A stretch of DNA of 9,452 bases from Chloroflexi bacterium RBG_13_51_18 (GCA_001796495.1 MGMR01000084.1:380-9831); one strand, 5' to 3'. Shown: positions 1 through 6,805, counted from the stretch's first letter. A program made the numbers and translations. Notes: generated by a model not told the origin, from the letters alone.

Positions 1-524
1 CCGCCGCAGCCGATATTAAGTATCACAACGTCTCTTTTATGACCGACGGCGGCAACCGGGAGGCTGACGAAAGGCGTTTCCGGACATTCACCAATATGGG
101 GCAGTTTTACCTGGACATCGTGCGTGACAAGGGGTTCGGGCGACACATTATCGAAGCGCTGGAAATTATCGCTGGGGCGGAAAACCATCCGCTGGTGTTC
201 CACTGCGCTATCGGCAAAGACCGGACGGGCATACTGGCGGCGATGCTTTTAAACGTTGTCGGCGTTCCGGACGGGGATATCATCGAAGATTATTCGCTAT
301 CCGGTCCCTATATGGAAGCACTGCTGGAGAAGATAAACAGCGACCCTAAAATGGCGGCCAACGCCATGCCGCTGCCGACTTATTTCTGGAAAGCCTCCCC
401 GGAATCTATGGAGCTGTTCCTGAACACCCTGCGTAAAGAATACGGCTCGATACCAGGCTATCTGAAGTCGATGGGTTCCACAGACAGCCTGATTGAAAAC
501 CTCAAAAAAGCCCTGCTGGTTTAA
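1..524 (+). CDS. Tyrosine/dual-specificity phosphatase, 5'-truncated by window edge
   Basis: C-terminal part of a cysteine-dependent protein phosphatase of the Y_phosphatase3 type (the family of bacterial MptpB/LipA-like enzymes, which hydrolyse phosphotyrosine and sometimes phosphoserine/threonine or phosphoinositides). The sequence shows the P-loop HCAIGKDRTG with nucleophile Cys codon at 204-206 and the Arg of CX5R six codons later; the Lys-Asp in the loop is typical of this subfamily. The frame stays open leftward to the window edge (bases 3-38 encode in-frame residues), so the Met at 39 is probably internal. The usual N-terminal region with the R-D-L/G-G motif is missing. The stop (522-524) lies one base from the stop of the opposing acyl-CoA dehydrogenase gene. 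The substrate cannot be told from sequence. Confidence 0.85.
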   Translation, partial: AAADIKYHNVSFMTDGGNREADERRFRTFTNMGQFYLDIVRDKGFGRHIIEALEIIAGAENHPLVFHCAIGKDRTGILAAMLLNVVGVPDGDIIEDYSLSGPYMEALLEKINSDPKMAANAMPLPTYFWKASPESMELFLNTLRKEYGSIPGYLKSMGSTDSLIENLKKALLV

Positions 525-525
525 G

Positions 526-1671
526 CTAACCTTCCTTTAAAATACTCCGCGCTATGGTCATCCGCATGATTTCCGAAGTGCCCTCGTAAATTTCCGTGAT
601 TTTAGCGTCGCGGAAATAACGCTCCACGGGAAAGTCTTTAGTGTAGCCGTAACCGCCGTGAATCTGCAGCGCTTTAGAGGTGACAGAGCCGGAGACCTCC
701 GAGGCGAAGACTTTAGCCATGGCTGCTTCTTTAACATAAGGCCTGCCCTCATCATGAAGGCGGGCGGCGCGGAAGGTTAAAAGCCGGGCGGCGTCAATCT
801 GCGTGGCCATGTCCGCCAGCATCCACTGGACCGCCTGGAAATCGGCAATCGGCTGACCGAACTGCTTTCTTTCTTTAGCGTACGCCAGGGCGGCCTCGTA
901 AGCGGCGCGGGAGATGCCCACTGCCTCGGCCCCGACGGTCACGCGGCTGGCATCCAGCGCTTCCAGGGCGATTTTAAGTCCCTGCCCCTCCTGCCCGATG
1001 CGGTTCTCCGCCGGGATAAAGCAGTCCTCAAAAATAAGCTCGGTGGAGACGAGGCCGCGGATGCCCATTTTATCCTCACGCTTCCCCACGGTCAGGCCGG
1101 GATTAGGTTTTTCTACTATAAAAGCGGTAATGCCGCGGCCTTTCAGCGATTTATCCACGGTGGCAAAGACAACCACGAAACCGGCGTGCTCGCCGACGCT
1201 GATGAAGCACTTGGTGCCGTTAAGGACATAGCCGTCCCCGCGGGTTGTGGCGGTCGTTTCTATAGCGGATGGGTCGCTGCCGGCGGCGGCCTCCGTGAGG
1301 GCGAAGCAGGCCATTTTCTCTCCGGAGGCCTGGGGCGGGAGGTATTTTTGCTTCTGGGTTTCCGTGCCGAACTGCATGACGGGCACGATAGCCAGCGACA
1401 GGCTGACGCGCAGGTAGTTATCGACTGCGGCGGAGGCGCCGGCCAGCTCTTCCACGGCGAGGCAAAAGTCCAGCAGCCCCCTGCCGCTGCCGCCGTACTT
1501 TTCCGGGATAGTCATCCCGAAAAGCCCCAGGTCTGCCATTTTTTTAACCTCAACGGCGGGGAACTCCCCGCTCTTATCGATACTGGAGGCCGCGGGGGCT
1601 ATTTCTTTCTGGGCAAAATCACGCAGGGTAGTCTGCAGCAGCTTTTGTTCTTCCGTGAGGTCAAAATCCAT
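526..1671 (-). CDS. Acyl-CoA dehydrogenase (FAD-dependent)
   Basis: Full-length acyl-CoA dehydrogenase of 381 aa, the normal size for short/branched-chain enzymes. It removes two hydrogens from the alpha and beta carbons of an acyl-CoA and passes electrons to an electron-transfer flavoprotein in the cytoplasm. Domain order is an N-terminal helical domain (about 1-115), a beta domain with signature FALTEAAAGSD (about 123-133; the usual Pro is Ala), and a C-terminal helical domain with the second signature QIHGGYGYTKDFPVERYFRD (about 336-355). The catalytic base is Glu363 in IYEGTSEI, in the position used by short-chain and butyryl-CoA dehydrogenases. The ATG at 1671 lies inside the end of the MeaB-like gene (11-nt overlap); an AGGG-containing stretch at 1683-1690 is a somewhat distant ribosome site, so translation may be coupled. 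Chain-length specificity is unknown; the neighbour suggests branched or mutase-derived acyl-CoAs. Confidence 0.95.
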   Translation of the reverse strand: MDFDLTEEQKLLQTTLRDFAQKEIAPAASSIDKSGEFPAVEVKKMADLGLFGMTIPEKYGGSGRGLLDFCLAVEELAGASAAVDNYLRVSLSLAIVPVMQFGTETQKQKYLPPQASGEKMACFALTEAAAGSDPSAIETTATTRGDGYVLNGTKCFISVGEHAGFVVVFATVDKSLKGRGITAFIVEKPNPGLTVGKREDKMGIRGLVSTELIFEDCFIPAENRIGQEGQGLKIALEALDASRVTVGAEAVGISRAAYEAALAYAKERKQFGQPIADFQAVQWMLADMATQIDAARLLTFRAARLHDEGRPYVKEAAMAKVFASEVSGSVTSKALQIHGGYGYTKDFPVERYFRDAKITEIYEGTSEIMRMTIARSILKEG

Positions 1672-2638
1672 TTTTAGCTTTACCCTTTCCCTGGTTAATT
1701 GTTCCGGCCAGGCGGGATATGATTTCTAAAGCGGCGCGATGGGGACTGGTCTTGCCTGTTTCAAGTTCATCGATGAGTTTTTCCAAAAAATCACTGCCGT
1801 CAAGATTATACAGCATATCTTTTATATGGCCTTCAACAATTTCCTGGAGTTCCAGTTTAGCTCTGGCGCGGCGGCGGAGAGGCAACCCCCCGCTTGATTT
1901 AAGATAATCGCGGTGTTCCCGCAGCGCCGACGCTAACTCGTCCGTACCTTTATCGTTGACGGCTTCGGTCAAGACAACGGGCGGAATCCTATCGTTAGAG
2001 TTCAGGGCTTTCATCGAAAACATGGATTCGATTTCGGAGAGAAGCCGGTCGGCGCCTTCCGTATCGGCTTTATTGATAGCGATAACGTCCGCCGACTCTA
2101 AAATACCGGCTTTCATGGTCTGGATTTCATCGCCGGAGCCGGGGGCCAGAACAAGGAGGGTGGTATCCGCCGCTTTGACGATATCGATTTCAACCTGCCC
2201 CGAGCCCACCGTCTCCAGGAATATGATATCTTTGCCCATGGCGTCCATCACATGCACGGCGCCGATGGCGGCTTTAGCCAGTCCCCCACTCCAACCGCGC
2301 GTAGCCAGGGAGCGGATAAAAACAGCGGCGTCGGCGGCGTGGCGCTGCATCCTTATCCTGTCGCCGAGCAGAGCGCCTCCGGTCAGGGCGCTGGTGGGGT
2401 CGATGGCGATAACCCCGACAGTCATGTTTTGCTTGCGGAAGGCGCCGATGAGATTATCTACCAGGGTGCTTTTACCGACACCAGGGGCACCGGTGACGCC
2501 GATGATGAAAGCTTGGCCGGTGTGGGTATAAAGCTTCTCTATCTCCCCGATAGCTTGCGGCGACTCGTCTTCCAGAAGGGTAATAAGTCGGGCGGCGGTC
2601 CGGACATCACCTTTCAATACTTTAGCGGCAAGGTCCAT
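1661..2638 (-). CDS. meaB: MeaB/ArgK-family G-protein, acyl-CoA mutase chaperone
   Basis: P-loop GTPase of the MeaB/ArgK (G3E-like) family, 325 aa. Family members load and protect adenosylcobalamin-dependent acyl-CoA mutases such as methylmalonyl-CoA mutase; the older label 'LAO/AO transport ATPase' is misleading. Visible motifs are the Walker A GVTGAPGVGKST (about 47-58), Asp80 in the IDPTSALTGGALLGDRIRM switch region, the ETVGSGQ loop (142-148) and base-specificity NKAD (189-192). The C-terminal roughly 90 residues are helical and correspond to the dimerisation arm. The usual 'SSPFTGG' reads TSALTGG and 'RGxLGGL' reads RGWSGGL, suggesting a side branch of the family. It is first in a two-gene minus-strand operon with the acyl-CoA dehydrogenase. 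No mutase gene is in the window. There is no Shine-Dalgarno upstream of the ATG and the promoter lies almost against it. Confidence 0.88.
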   Translation of the reverse strand: MDLAAKVLKGDVRTAARLITLLEDESPQAIGEIEKLYTHTGQAFIIGVTGAPGVGKSTLVDNLIGAFRKQNMTVGVIAIDPTSALTGGALLGDRIRMQRHAADAAVFIRSLATRGWSGGLAKAAIGAVHVMDAMGKDIIFLETVGSGQVEIDIVKAADTTLLVLAPGSGDEIQTMKAGILESADVIAINKADTEGADRLLSEIESMFSMKALNSNDRIPPVVLTEAVNDKGTDELASALREHRDYLKSSGGLPLRRRARAKLELQEIVEGHIKDMLYNLDGSDFLEKLIDELETGKTSPHRAALEIISRLAGTINQGKGKAKNGF

Positions 2639-2647
2639 AGTACATAG

Positions 2648-2656
2648 AGTATAACA
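2648..2656 (-). promoter_or_regulatory. Extended -10 promoter of the meaB-like operon
   Basis: On the minus strand TGTTATACT gives an extended -10 (TG at 2656-2655, TATACT at 2653-2648). No good -35 is found at the usual distance (ATGCAC with a 17-nt spacer), which fits an extended -10 promoter. The predicted start point near 2641 is only about three nucleotides before the ATG at 2638, so the mRNA may be nearly leaderless. Confidence 0.5.
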
Positions 2657-2680
2657 GATACAGAAAGCGGGTGCATTTCA

Positions 2681-2694
2681 GGGAGAATTATCCC
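2681..2694. promoter_or_regulatory. Near-perfect palindrome, possible operator
   Basis: GGGAGAATTATCCC is symmetric at 12 of 14 positions. It sits in the divergent region just upstream of where the meaB-operon -35 would be, and about 50 bp before the -35 of the opposite promoter. An adjoining short dyad CGAGAATCG (2694-2702) repeats the GAGAAT core 12 bp further on. This placement suits a regulator site, but no regulator can be assigned and chance is possible. Confidence 0.3.
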
Positions 2695-2731
2695 GAGAAT
2701 CGTTGGCAAATCTAAGGAGCAGCATAGCGAT

Positions 2732-2761
2732 GTCACAGCATCACGTCGGGTATAGTATAAT
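2732..2761 (+). promoter_or_regulatory. Promoter of the membrane protein/HAD pair
   Basis: A perfect -10 TATAAT at 2756-2761 is preceded, with an 18-nt spacer, by GTCACA (2732-2737), four of six matches to the -35 consensus. Transcription would start near 2768, about 30 nt before the ATG at 2798, leaving room for the strong GGGAGG ribosome site at 2787-2792. Confidence 0.55.
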
Positions 2762-2797
2762 AGAACCGAAAAATAAACAATACTACGGGAGGCAGCG

Positions 2798-3130
2798 ATG
2801 AATTTGTGGCTGAAGAGACTCTCCCGCATCAGCGCCTGGGCGCTTCTGGCCTGCGTGGTGCTACTGGTGTTTTCCGGGTGGGGAATAACGCACGCAGGTA
2901 TCATCTATAACATTACCTTCGGCCTGGTTGACAAGGGCACTGCGAATACGATACATAACGCCACTGTCCTGCCGCTGGCCTTCTTCTTTTTGCTGCACGT
3001 GCTGATAAATATCAAGTTTTTCTTCTCCGGCAGGCGTCCTGTTGTCGCCTGGGTGACCAATGGAATCCTTATTACCATCGGCGGACTTTTACTGGTCTTA
3101 GTTATTTATATGGAGTACTTTTACCGGTGA
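2798..3130 (+). CDS. Small three-helix membrane protein, possible b-type haem binder
   Basis: A 110-aa membrane protein with three hydrophobic helices at about 12-30, 55-76 and 84-105 and a positively charged N-terminus (KRLSR) that suggests a cytoplasmic start. It carries three histidines next to or within helices: His32 after helix 1 (GWGITHAG), and His53 and His67 around helix 2 (IHNATVLPLAFFFLLHVL). The His-x13-His spacing within one helix and the GWG motif recall cytochrome b-type or DUF4405-like anchors, so haem binding or a redox membrane-anchor role is plausible; this is inference. Start choice is supported by GGGAGG at 2787-2792, six bases before the ATG. The HAD gene follows 47 nt downstream. 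No partner oxidoreductase is encoded nearby. Confidence 0.8.
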   Translation: MNLWLKRLSRISAWALLACVVLLVFSGWGITHAGIIYNITFGLVDKGTANTIHNATVLPLAFFFLLHVLINIKFFFSGRRPVVAWVTNGILITIGGLLLVLVIYMEYFYR

Positions 3131-3177
3131 AGATGATTTCAAGACACAACATGAATAAATGAGCGGGGGCTATTGTT

Positions 3178-3873
3178 ATGATAAAAGCCGTGTTTTTCGA
3201 CCTTTACCAGACGCTGGTACGCTACCAGCCGTCACAGGAAGAATTGGAGGCTGAAGCTTTAAAAAATCTGGGCATAGATATTACGGCGGCCGCCCTGCAC
3301 CTTCCCATTCTCACCGCCAATGAATACATTTACCAGCAGATCGCCCGCCGTCCCTTGAGCCGGCGTTCGCGGGAAGAAGTGATGGCGCTCTACATGGAAT
3401 ACCAGCGTATCGTGCTTAAGGAAGCCGGTATAACCGCGGAGGAAAAGGTGGTTTTAAACCTGCTGGGCATGATGCAGCAGGCGAAAATGGACCTCGTGCT
3501 CTTCGATGATGTCCTGAAGGCGCTTGATGACCTAAAAAAACGCGGACTGAAACTTGGACTGATTTCCAACATCGAGCGCGATATGTCCGCCACTCTCGAA
3601 AAGCTCGGGCTTTCCACGCGACTTGATATCGTCGTCACCTCGCAGGACGCCGGCTTTACCAAGCCACAGCCGGAGATATTCCTCCACGCTCTAAAGCAGG
3701 CCAATGTCAAACCCAACGAGGCAGTCTATGTCGGTGACCAGTACCAGGTTGACGTCATCGGCGCCAGCGCCGCCGGTATAAAGGGCGTCCTCCTCGACCG
3801 CGATGGCTACTATCAGGAAAAGCTGGACTGCCCAAAAATAAAAGACTTGAAAGAACTGATTAAATTATTATAA
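3178..3873 (+). CDS. HAD-superfamily hydrolase with D-x-Y motif I
   Basis: Haloacid dehalogenase-superfamily hydrolase of 231 aa with a Rossmann core and a helical cap inserted after motif I (about 15-90), i.e. subfamily IA. Motif I reads FFDLYQTL: nucleophile Asp8 is present but the second Asp of the phosphatase DxDxT pattern is Tyr10, as in L-2-haloacid dehalogenases (DxYGT). Motif II is Ser130-Asn131 (LISN), motif III Lys162 (TKPQPEIF), and motif IV VGDQYQVD (Asp187, Asp192), an intact acidic motif more like phosphatases than dehalogenases. The substrate is therefore undecided between a phosphate ester and a haloacid-like compound. The ribosome site is weak (GGGGG around 3164-3168). It probably shares the promoter at 2732-2761 and converges on the DUF2851 gene with a 6-bp gap. 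Confidence 0.88.
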   Translation: MIKAVFFDLYQTLVRYQPSQEELEAEALKNLGIDITAAALHLPILTANEYIYQQIARRPLSRRSREEVMALYMEYQRIVLKEAGITAEEKVVLNLLGMMQQAKMDLVLFDDVLKALDDLKKRGLKLGLISNIERDMSATLEKLGLSTRLDIVVTSQDAGFTKPQPEIFLHALKQANVKPNEAVYVGDQYQVDVIGASAAGIKGVLLDRDGYYQEKLDCPKIKDLKELIKLL

Positions 3874-3879
3874 TCAGTC

Positions 3880-5193
3880 TCATATATTGCCCATCGGGCA
3901 CTCCCCACACCTGCCCTGCACGCACCGCGTTTTATAAATATGTATCAGACCCTGCTGCCGCCGGGCGGTAGCAATAAAAGGCTTACTCAAACCCAGCTGT
4001 CCCCTCATATGTCTCACCAGCGAGTTTTCCGCCGCCGCGCTGTAATCGCGGTAAATCGCCATCACTTTTTCGCCCTGTTGCGCGGGGCCCAGAGCGCAGG
4101 CAAAAGGCAGGAGCACATTGATGATAATATCCGCCGCCCGTCCGCTCCCCAGCAAAGCGGGAACTACCCCTCGCGCCAGCGCCCCGAAATCCAGATAGCA
4201 CCCCCAGTAGCCTTCCGGGGCCACCGCCAGCGCCTGTTCCAGTAAACCGCTATTATTGCCGTCCGTAGTCCCGGCAAGCTTTTCCTCCAGCCCGGCCAGT
4301 AGCCCCTTTTCTTTATAGCGCAAGAGAAGATAACTCATCGCCGCCAGGCGGCGCACCGGTTGATTGCCCGGCCTGACCTTGAAAAAGCGCCAGTCCGCCG
4401 GTGACATCTGCGCCCGCTCGCCGGAAGCTGCCCAGTACTTCTCCAGCTTTTCCTCCCAGCCAGCTGTTATCTGTTCCATTCCCCGCTGCGACGGTAAAAG
4501 ACCGGCCGTTCCCGTTAAAAGAGCCTGGCACCGGCACAGGTATTCGCTATCTGTTATTTCACCTGAAGCAGCTTGTTCCAGCTTCTTTAGAGGCAGGCGG
4601 TCAGCCAGTTCCGCCATCGGCCCCTTGTTTTTTGAATAGCCCAATGCCGTCATGATGCCCCGGTACAGCGCCTGCCCCGCCTCCTCCGCTGATGGCAATC
4701 CCTGAAAAATGTCCGCTTTGGCCAGGAACCTCTGCTCTCCGGCTTCCTCCAGCATAGCTGCTATCCGCCCTGTATTCCTTCGGTAAAAGGCAAGGCGGCA
4801 GGGCATCGCCGAAGGCAGAGCATGGTAATTATTGCTCTTGATGTAATCATCCAGCGCCAGCGTCGGCGCGTGTTCCCCGTTCTGGAGAACGGCCGTCCGG
4901 CCGCTATCGTTCCGGTAGACCACGTGGAGAATCACCCGGTTATAGGCCGGGTCGCGGTGGTGCCCGTGCGCCCACCAGTTGCTGGCCTTAACATGGATTT
5001 CGATGTCCCCTGTAAGCCGCCCCCTCCCGGTGGCAATCACGGCGTCTTTGAAATCGGCGCCGCGGTCGTCGTTGCACCTCCCCGGGTAGACCACTCTGAC
5101 CAACTGATTGTCTTCGGTCCGCAGGTCCGTCCGACTCTGCAGGGAATCCTGCCAGATTTCCAGCACCCGTTTTTCCGTCAACATAGCAGTCAT
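3880..5193 (-). CDS. DUF2851 family protein
   Basis: A 437-aa protein recognised as DUF2851, a family without an established function. The conserved N-terminal block runs about 34-97: RGADF, GDIEIHVKASNWWAHGHHRD, then YNRVILHVVYRND. The C-terminus has a Cys cluster CVQGRCGECP (C-x4-C-x2-C) in the last roughly 15 residues, possibly metal binding. The middle is helical and poorly conserved. The reading frame has a GTG at 5199, but the Shine-Dalgarno GAGGGGAGG runs into that GTG; the ATG at 5193 is five bases beyond it and is taken as the start. The gene lies 94 nt downstream of the acyl-CoA synthetase gene on the same strand with no clear promoter or terminator between, so it may be cotranscribed. 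Confidence 0.85.
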   Translation of the reverse strand: MTAMLTEKRVLEIWQDSLQSRTDLRTEDNQLVRVVYPGRCNDDRGADFKDAVIATGRGRLTGDIEIHVKASNWWAHGHHRDPAYNRVILHVVYRNDSGRTAVLQNGEHAPTLALDDYIKSNNYHALPSAMPCRLAFYRRNTGRIAAMLEEAGEQRFLAKADIFQGLPSAEEAGQALYRGIMTALGYSKNKGPMAELADRLPLKKLEQAASGEITDSEYLCRCQALLTGTAGLLPSQRGMEQITAGWEEKLEKYWAASGERAQMSPADWRFFKVRPGNQPVRRLAAMSYLLLRYKEKGLLAGLEEKLAGTTDGNNSGLLEQALAVAPEGYWGCYLDFGALARGVVPALLGSGRAADIIINVLLPFACALGPAQQGEKVMAIYRDYSAAAENSLVRHMRGQLGLSKPFIATARRQQGLIHIYKTRCVQGRCGECPMGNI

Positions 5194-5198
5194 AAACA

Positions 5199-5207
5199 CC
5201 TCCCCTC
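5199..5207 (-). promoter_or_regulatory. Ribosome binding site fixing the DUF2851 start
   Basis: On the minus strand GAGGGGAGG ends at 5199, five bases before the ATG at 5193. Because its last G is the first base of the in-frame GTG at 5199, that GTG is not usable with this site; the further ATG at 5184 would be 14 bases away. Confidence 0.7.
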
Positions 5208-5287
5208 AACCCGATTTGGTAAAGGCCCCGGGAACTCCATGATATAGTGGGTCCCCTTAGCCGGCCGGTATAACGTGTATCGCCCGG

Positions 5288-6718
5288 TTAAGGTGTGGCG
5301 TTCAGGTACTGCCTGTAGCGGTAAAGCGCCGCCAGTGACGCGACGGCGTCCTCGTCCTTGGTATAGCAGGGGACGCCGATATCTTTAAACTCGCGCTGCA
5401 TTCTGTAATATATTTTACGGTCTCCCGGCATGCTGACCGCCAGGAGAGTCTTTTGCGGGAAGTCCCGCCTGATATCGGCAAACAGCCCGGGTACGCTTTT
5501 ACCGTCCAGCCAGTTGTTGGCGCCCATGACCGCTATAACGGCATCCACGTTTTCGTCTTCCAGGACGGCCCTGGTGATGGCGGTATAGGTCTTCTCGAAG
5601 CCGCTGGCTTCGATAGCCACCCAGACATCGATAGGGCTGCTTACCTGCCACCAGTCCGGGTAAAGCGCCTTTATTTTCTTTTTCGTCGCCGGTGACAGTT
5701 TAGCGATTTGCAGGCCGTACCGGGTGCAGGCGTCGACGGCGGTAACGCAGCCCGACCCCGCCAGGTTGACGATAGCCACCCGGCTGCCCCGCGGCGGCGC
5801 GGCGGAGACAAAAGCCCTGGTAACGTCCCAGAGCTGCTCGAAGCTACCCACCCGGCATATCCCCGCCTGGCGGAAGGCGGCTTCGTAGACCCTGTCCTCC
5901 CCGGCCACGGCGCCGGTATGGGTGGCCGATGCCCTGGCGCCGCCTTCGGTGACGGCCGATTTAAGAACGATAATCGGCTTCTTTTTATTAATGCGGCGCG
6001 CCAGTTCCAGGAAGCGCGGTCCGTCATTTATGCTCTCCAGGTACATGGCGATTACCTTCGTCGCCGGGTCGGCGCCGCAGTATTCCAGCACATCGCTTTC
6101 ATCGACATCGCACTTGTTGCCGAGGCAGGCAATCTTGCTGATGCCGATTTCACTGTTCAGCAGCGGCAGGTACACGCCGGTGAAAAGCCCCGTCTGTCCG
6201 ATGAAAGCCGCCGGCCCCTTCTCAATACCGCCCCTGGGTAAAAATACCTTCTTCAGCCGGCCCAGACTGCTGTCGAAATTGGCATAGGGATTGATGGTGC
6301 CCACGCTGTTCGGCCCCATGACTCTCATCCCCGCCTGCCCCGCCAGTTCTGTAATTTCTGCTTCTGCCCGGGCGCCTTCGGCGTCCATCTCCCCGAACCC
6401 AACCGCTTCGATAATCACCGCCTTCACCCCTCTGTCGGCGCACTCCCGGAGGGATTTCAGCACCTGGCCCGGCGGCAGCACGATAATGGCCAGCGCCGGC
6501 GTTTCGGGCAGGTCTTTCACCCCCGGATAAGCCGCCAGCCCCAGGATCCTGGTAGCTCGGGGATTGACCGGGTATATCTTTCCCGGGTATCCCAGCCGCT
6601 TTAGATTTTCGATGATGTTATAGCCGGCTTTGCCCGCCGCCCGTGAAGCGCCGATGACGGCAACGCTTTCCGGCTGAAAAAACGGCCCCAGGCTTTTCAG
6701 ATTGTGGCTATTATTCAC
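5288..6718 (-). CDS. ADP-forming acyl-CoA synthetase, alpha-subunit-like
   Basis: A 476-aa protein of the NDP-forming acetyl/acyl-CoA synthetase family, which interconverts acyl-CoA + ADP + Pi with the free acid + ATP + CoA in the cytoplasm. Order: CoA-binding Rossmann domain (about 10-140; ESVAVIGASR, VNPRA, MGPNSVGTINP), succinyl-CoA-ligase-like flavodoxin domain (about 165-300) and a third ligase domain (about 312-470). The phosphorylatable His is His267 in SATHTGAVAGED; NKCDVDESDVLEY is the conserved loop. Length matches a free alpha subunit; the ATP-grasp beta domain is absent here. Variant motifs are GQTGLF for the usual SQSGA, LAGSGCV for NAGGPG and SPIDVW for NPVD. The GTG start (6718) is supported by AAAGGA at 6724-6729 and by an in-frame TAA at 6728-6730 just upstream. 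Transcription is predicted from the promoter/operator at 6806-6834. Confidence 0.88.
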   Translation of the reverse strand: MNNSHNLKSLGPFFQPESVAVIGASRAAGKAGYNIIENLKRLGYPGKIYPVNPRATRILGLAAYPGVKDLPETPALAIIVLPPGQVLKSLRECADRGVKAVIIEAVGFGEMDAEGARAEAEITELAGQAGMRVMGPNSVGTINPYANFDSSLGRLKKVFLPRGGIEKGPAAFIGQTGLFTGVYLPLLNSEIGISKIACLGNKCDVDESDVLEYCGADPATKVIAMYLESINDGPRFLELARRINKKKPIIVLKSAVTEGGARASATHTGAVAGEDRVYEAAFRQAGICRVGSFEQLWDVTRAFVSAAPPRGSRVAIVNLAGSGCVTAVDACTRYGLQIAKLSPATKKKIKALYPDWWQVSSPIDVWVAIEASGFEKTYTAITRAVLEDENVDAVIAVMGANNWLDGKSVPGLFADIRRDFPQKTLLAVSMPGDRKIYYRMQREFKDIGVPCYTKDEDAVASLAALYRYRQYLNATP

Positions 6719-6727
6719 GCATATCCT

Positions 6728-6793
6728 TTATTCTCGTAAATCCCCCTGTACCGGCGGAGTATAAAACCGGTGGCAGGTCTTCCGGTCATCCAT
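6728..6793 (-). other. Leader of the acyl-CoA synthetase mRNA: alternative hairpins and a 21-codon uORF
   Basis: The predicted transcript starts near 6799, giving a leader of about 80 nt. In it ACCGG (6786-6782) can pair with the second half of ACCGGT (6771-6766), or the first part of that ACCGGT can pair with CCGGT (6754-6750); the two 5-bp hairpins exclude each other. An ATG at 6793 opens 21 codons ending in TAA at 6728-6730, in frame with the GTG start of the synthetase and touching its ribosome site. No Shine-Dalgarno precedes that ATG. Whether any of this regulates is unknown. Confidence 0.25.
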
Positions 6794-6805
6794 TTATCTG
6801 CCAGC

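Noticed and set aside
1186..1677. 163-codon plus-strand frame opposite the acyl-CoA dehydrogenase
   Set aside because: Gly/Ala-rich shadow of a conserved gene; no motif.
2614..2904. 96-codon minus-strand frame across the divergent promoter region
   Set aside because: It overlaps the start of meaB, both promoters and the beginning of the membrane-protein gene, with no ribosome site.
5274..5279. A further CGTGTA half-site in the gap before the DUF2851 gene
   Set aside because: Only one arm of the TACACG-N4-CGTGTA operator is present and there is no convincing promoter around it; six bases can occur by chance.
5200..5287. Rho-independent terminator between the synthetase and DUF2851 genes
   Set aside because: GC-rich partial dyads exist, but arms do not pair cleanly and no T-run follows on the minus strand.
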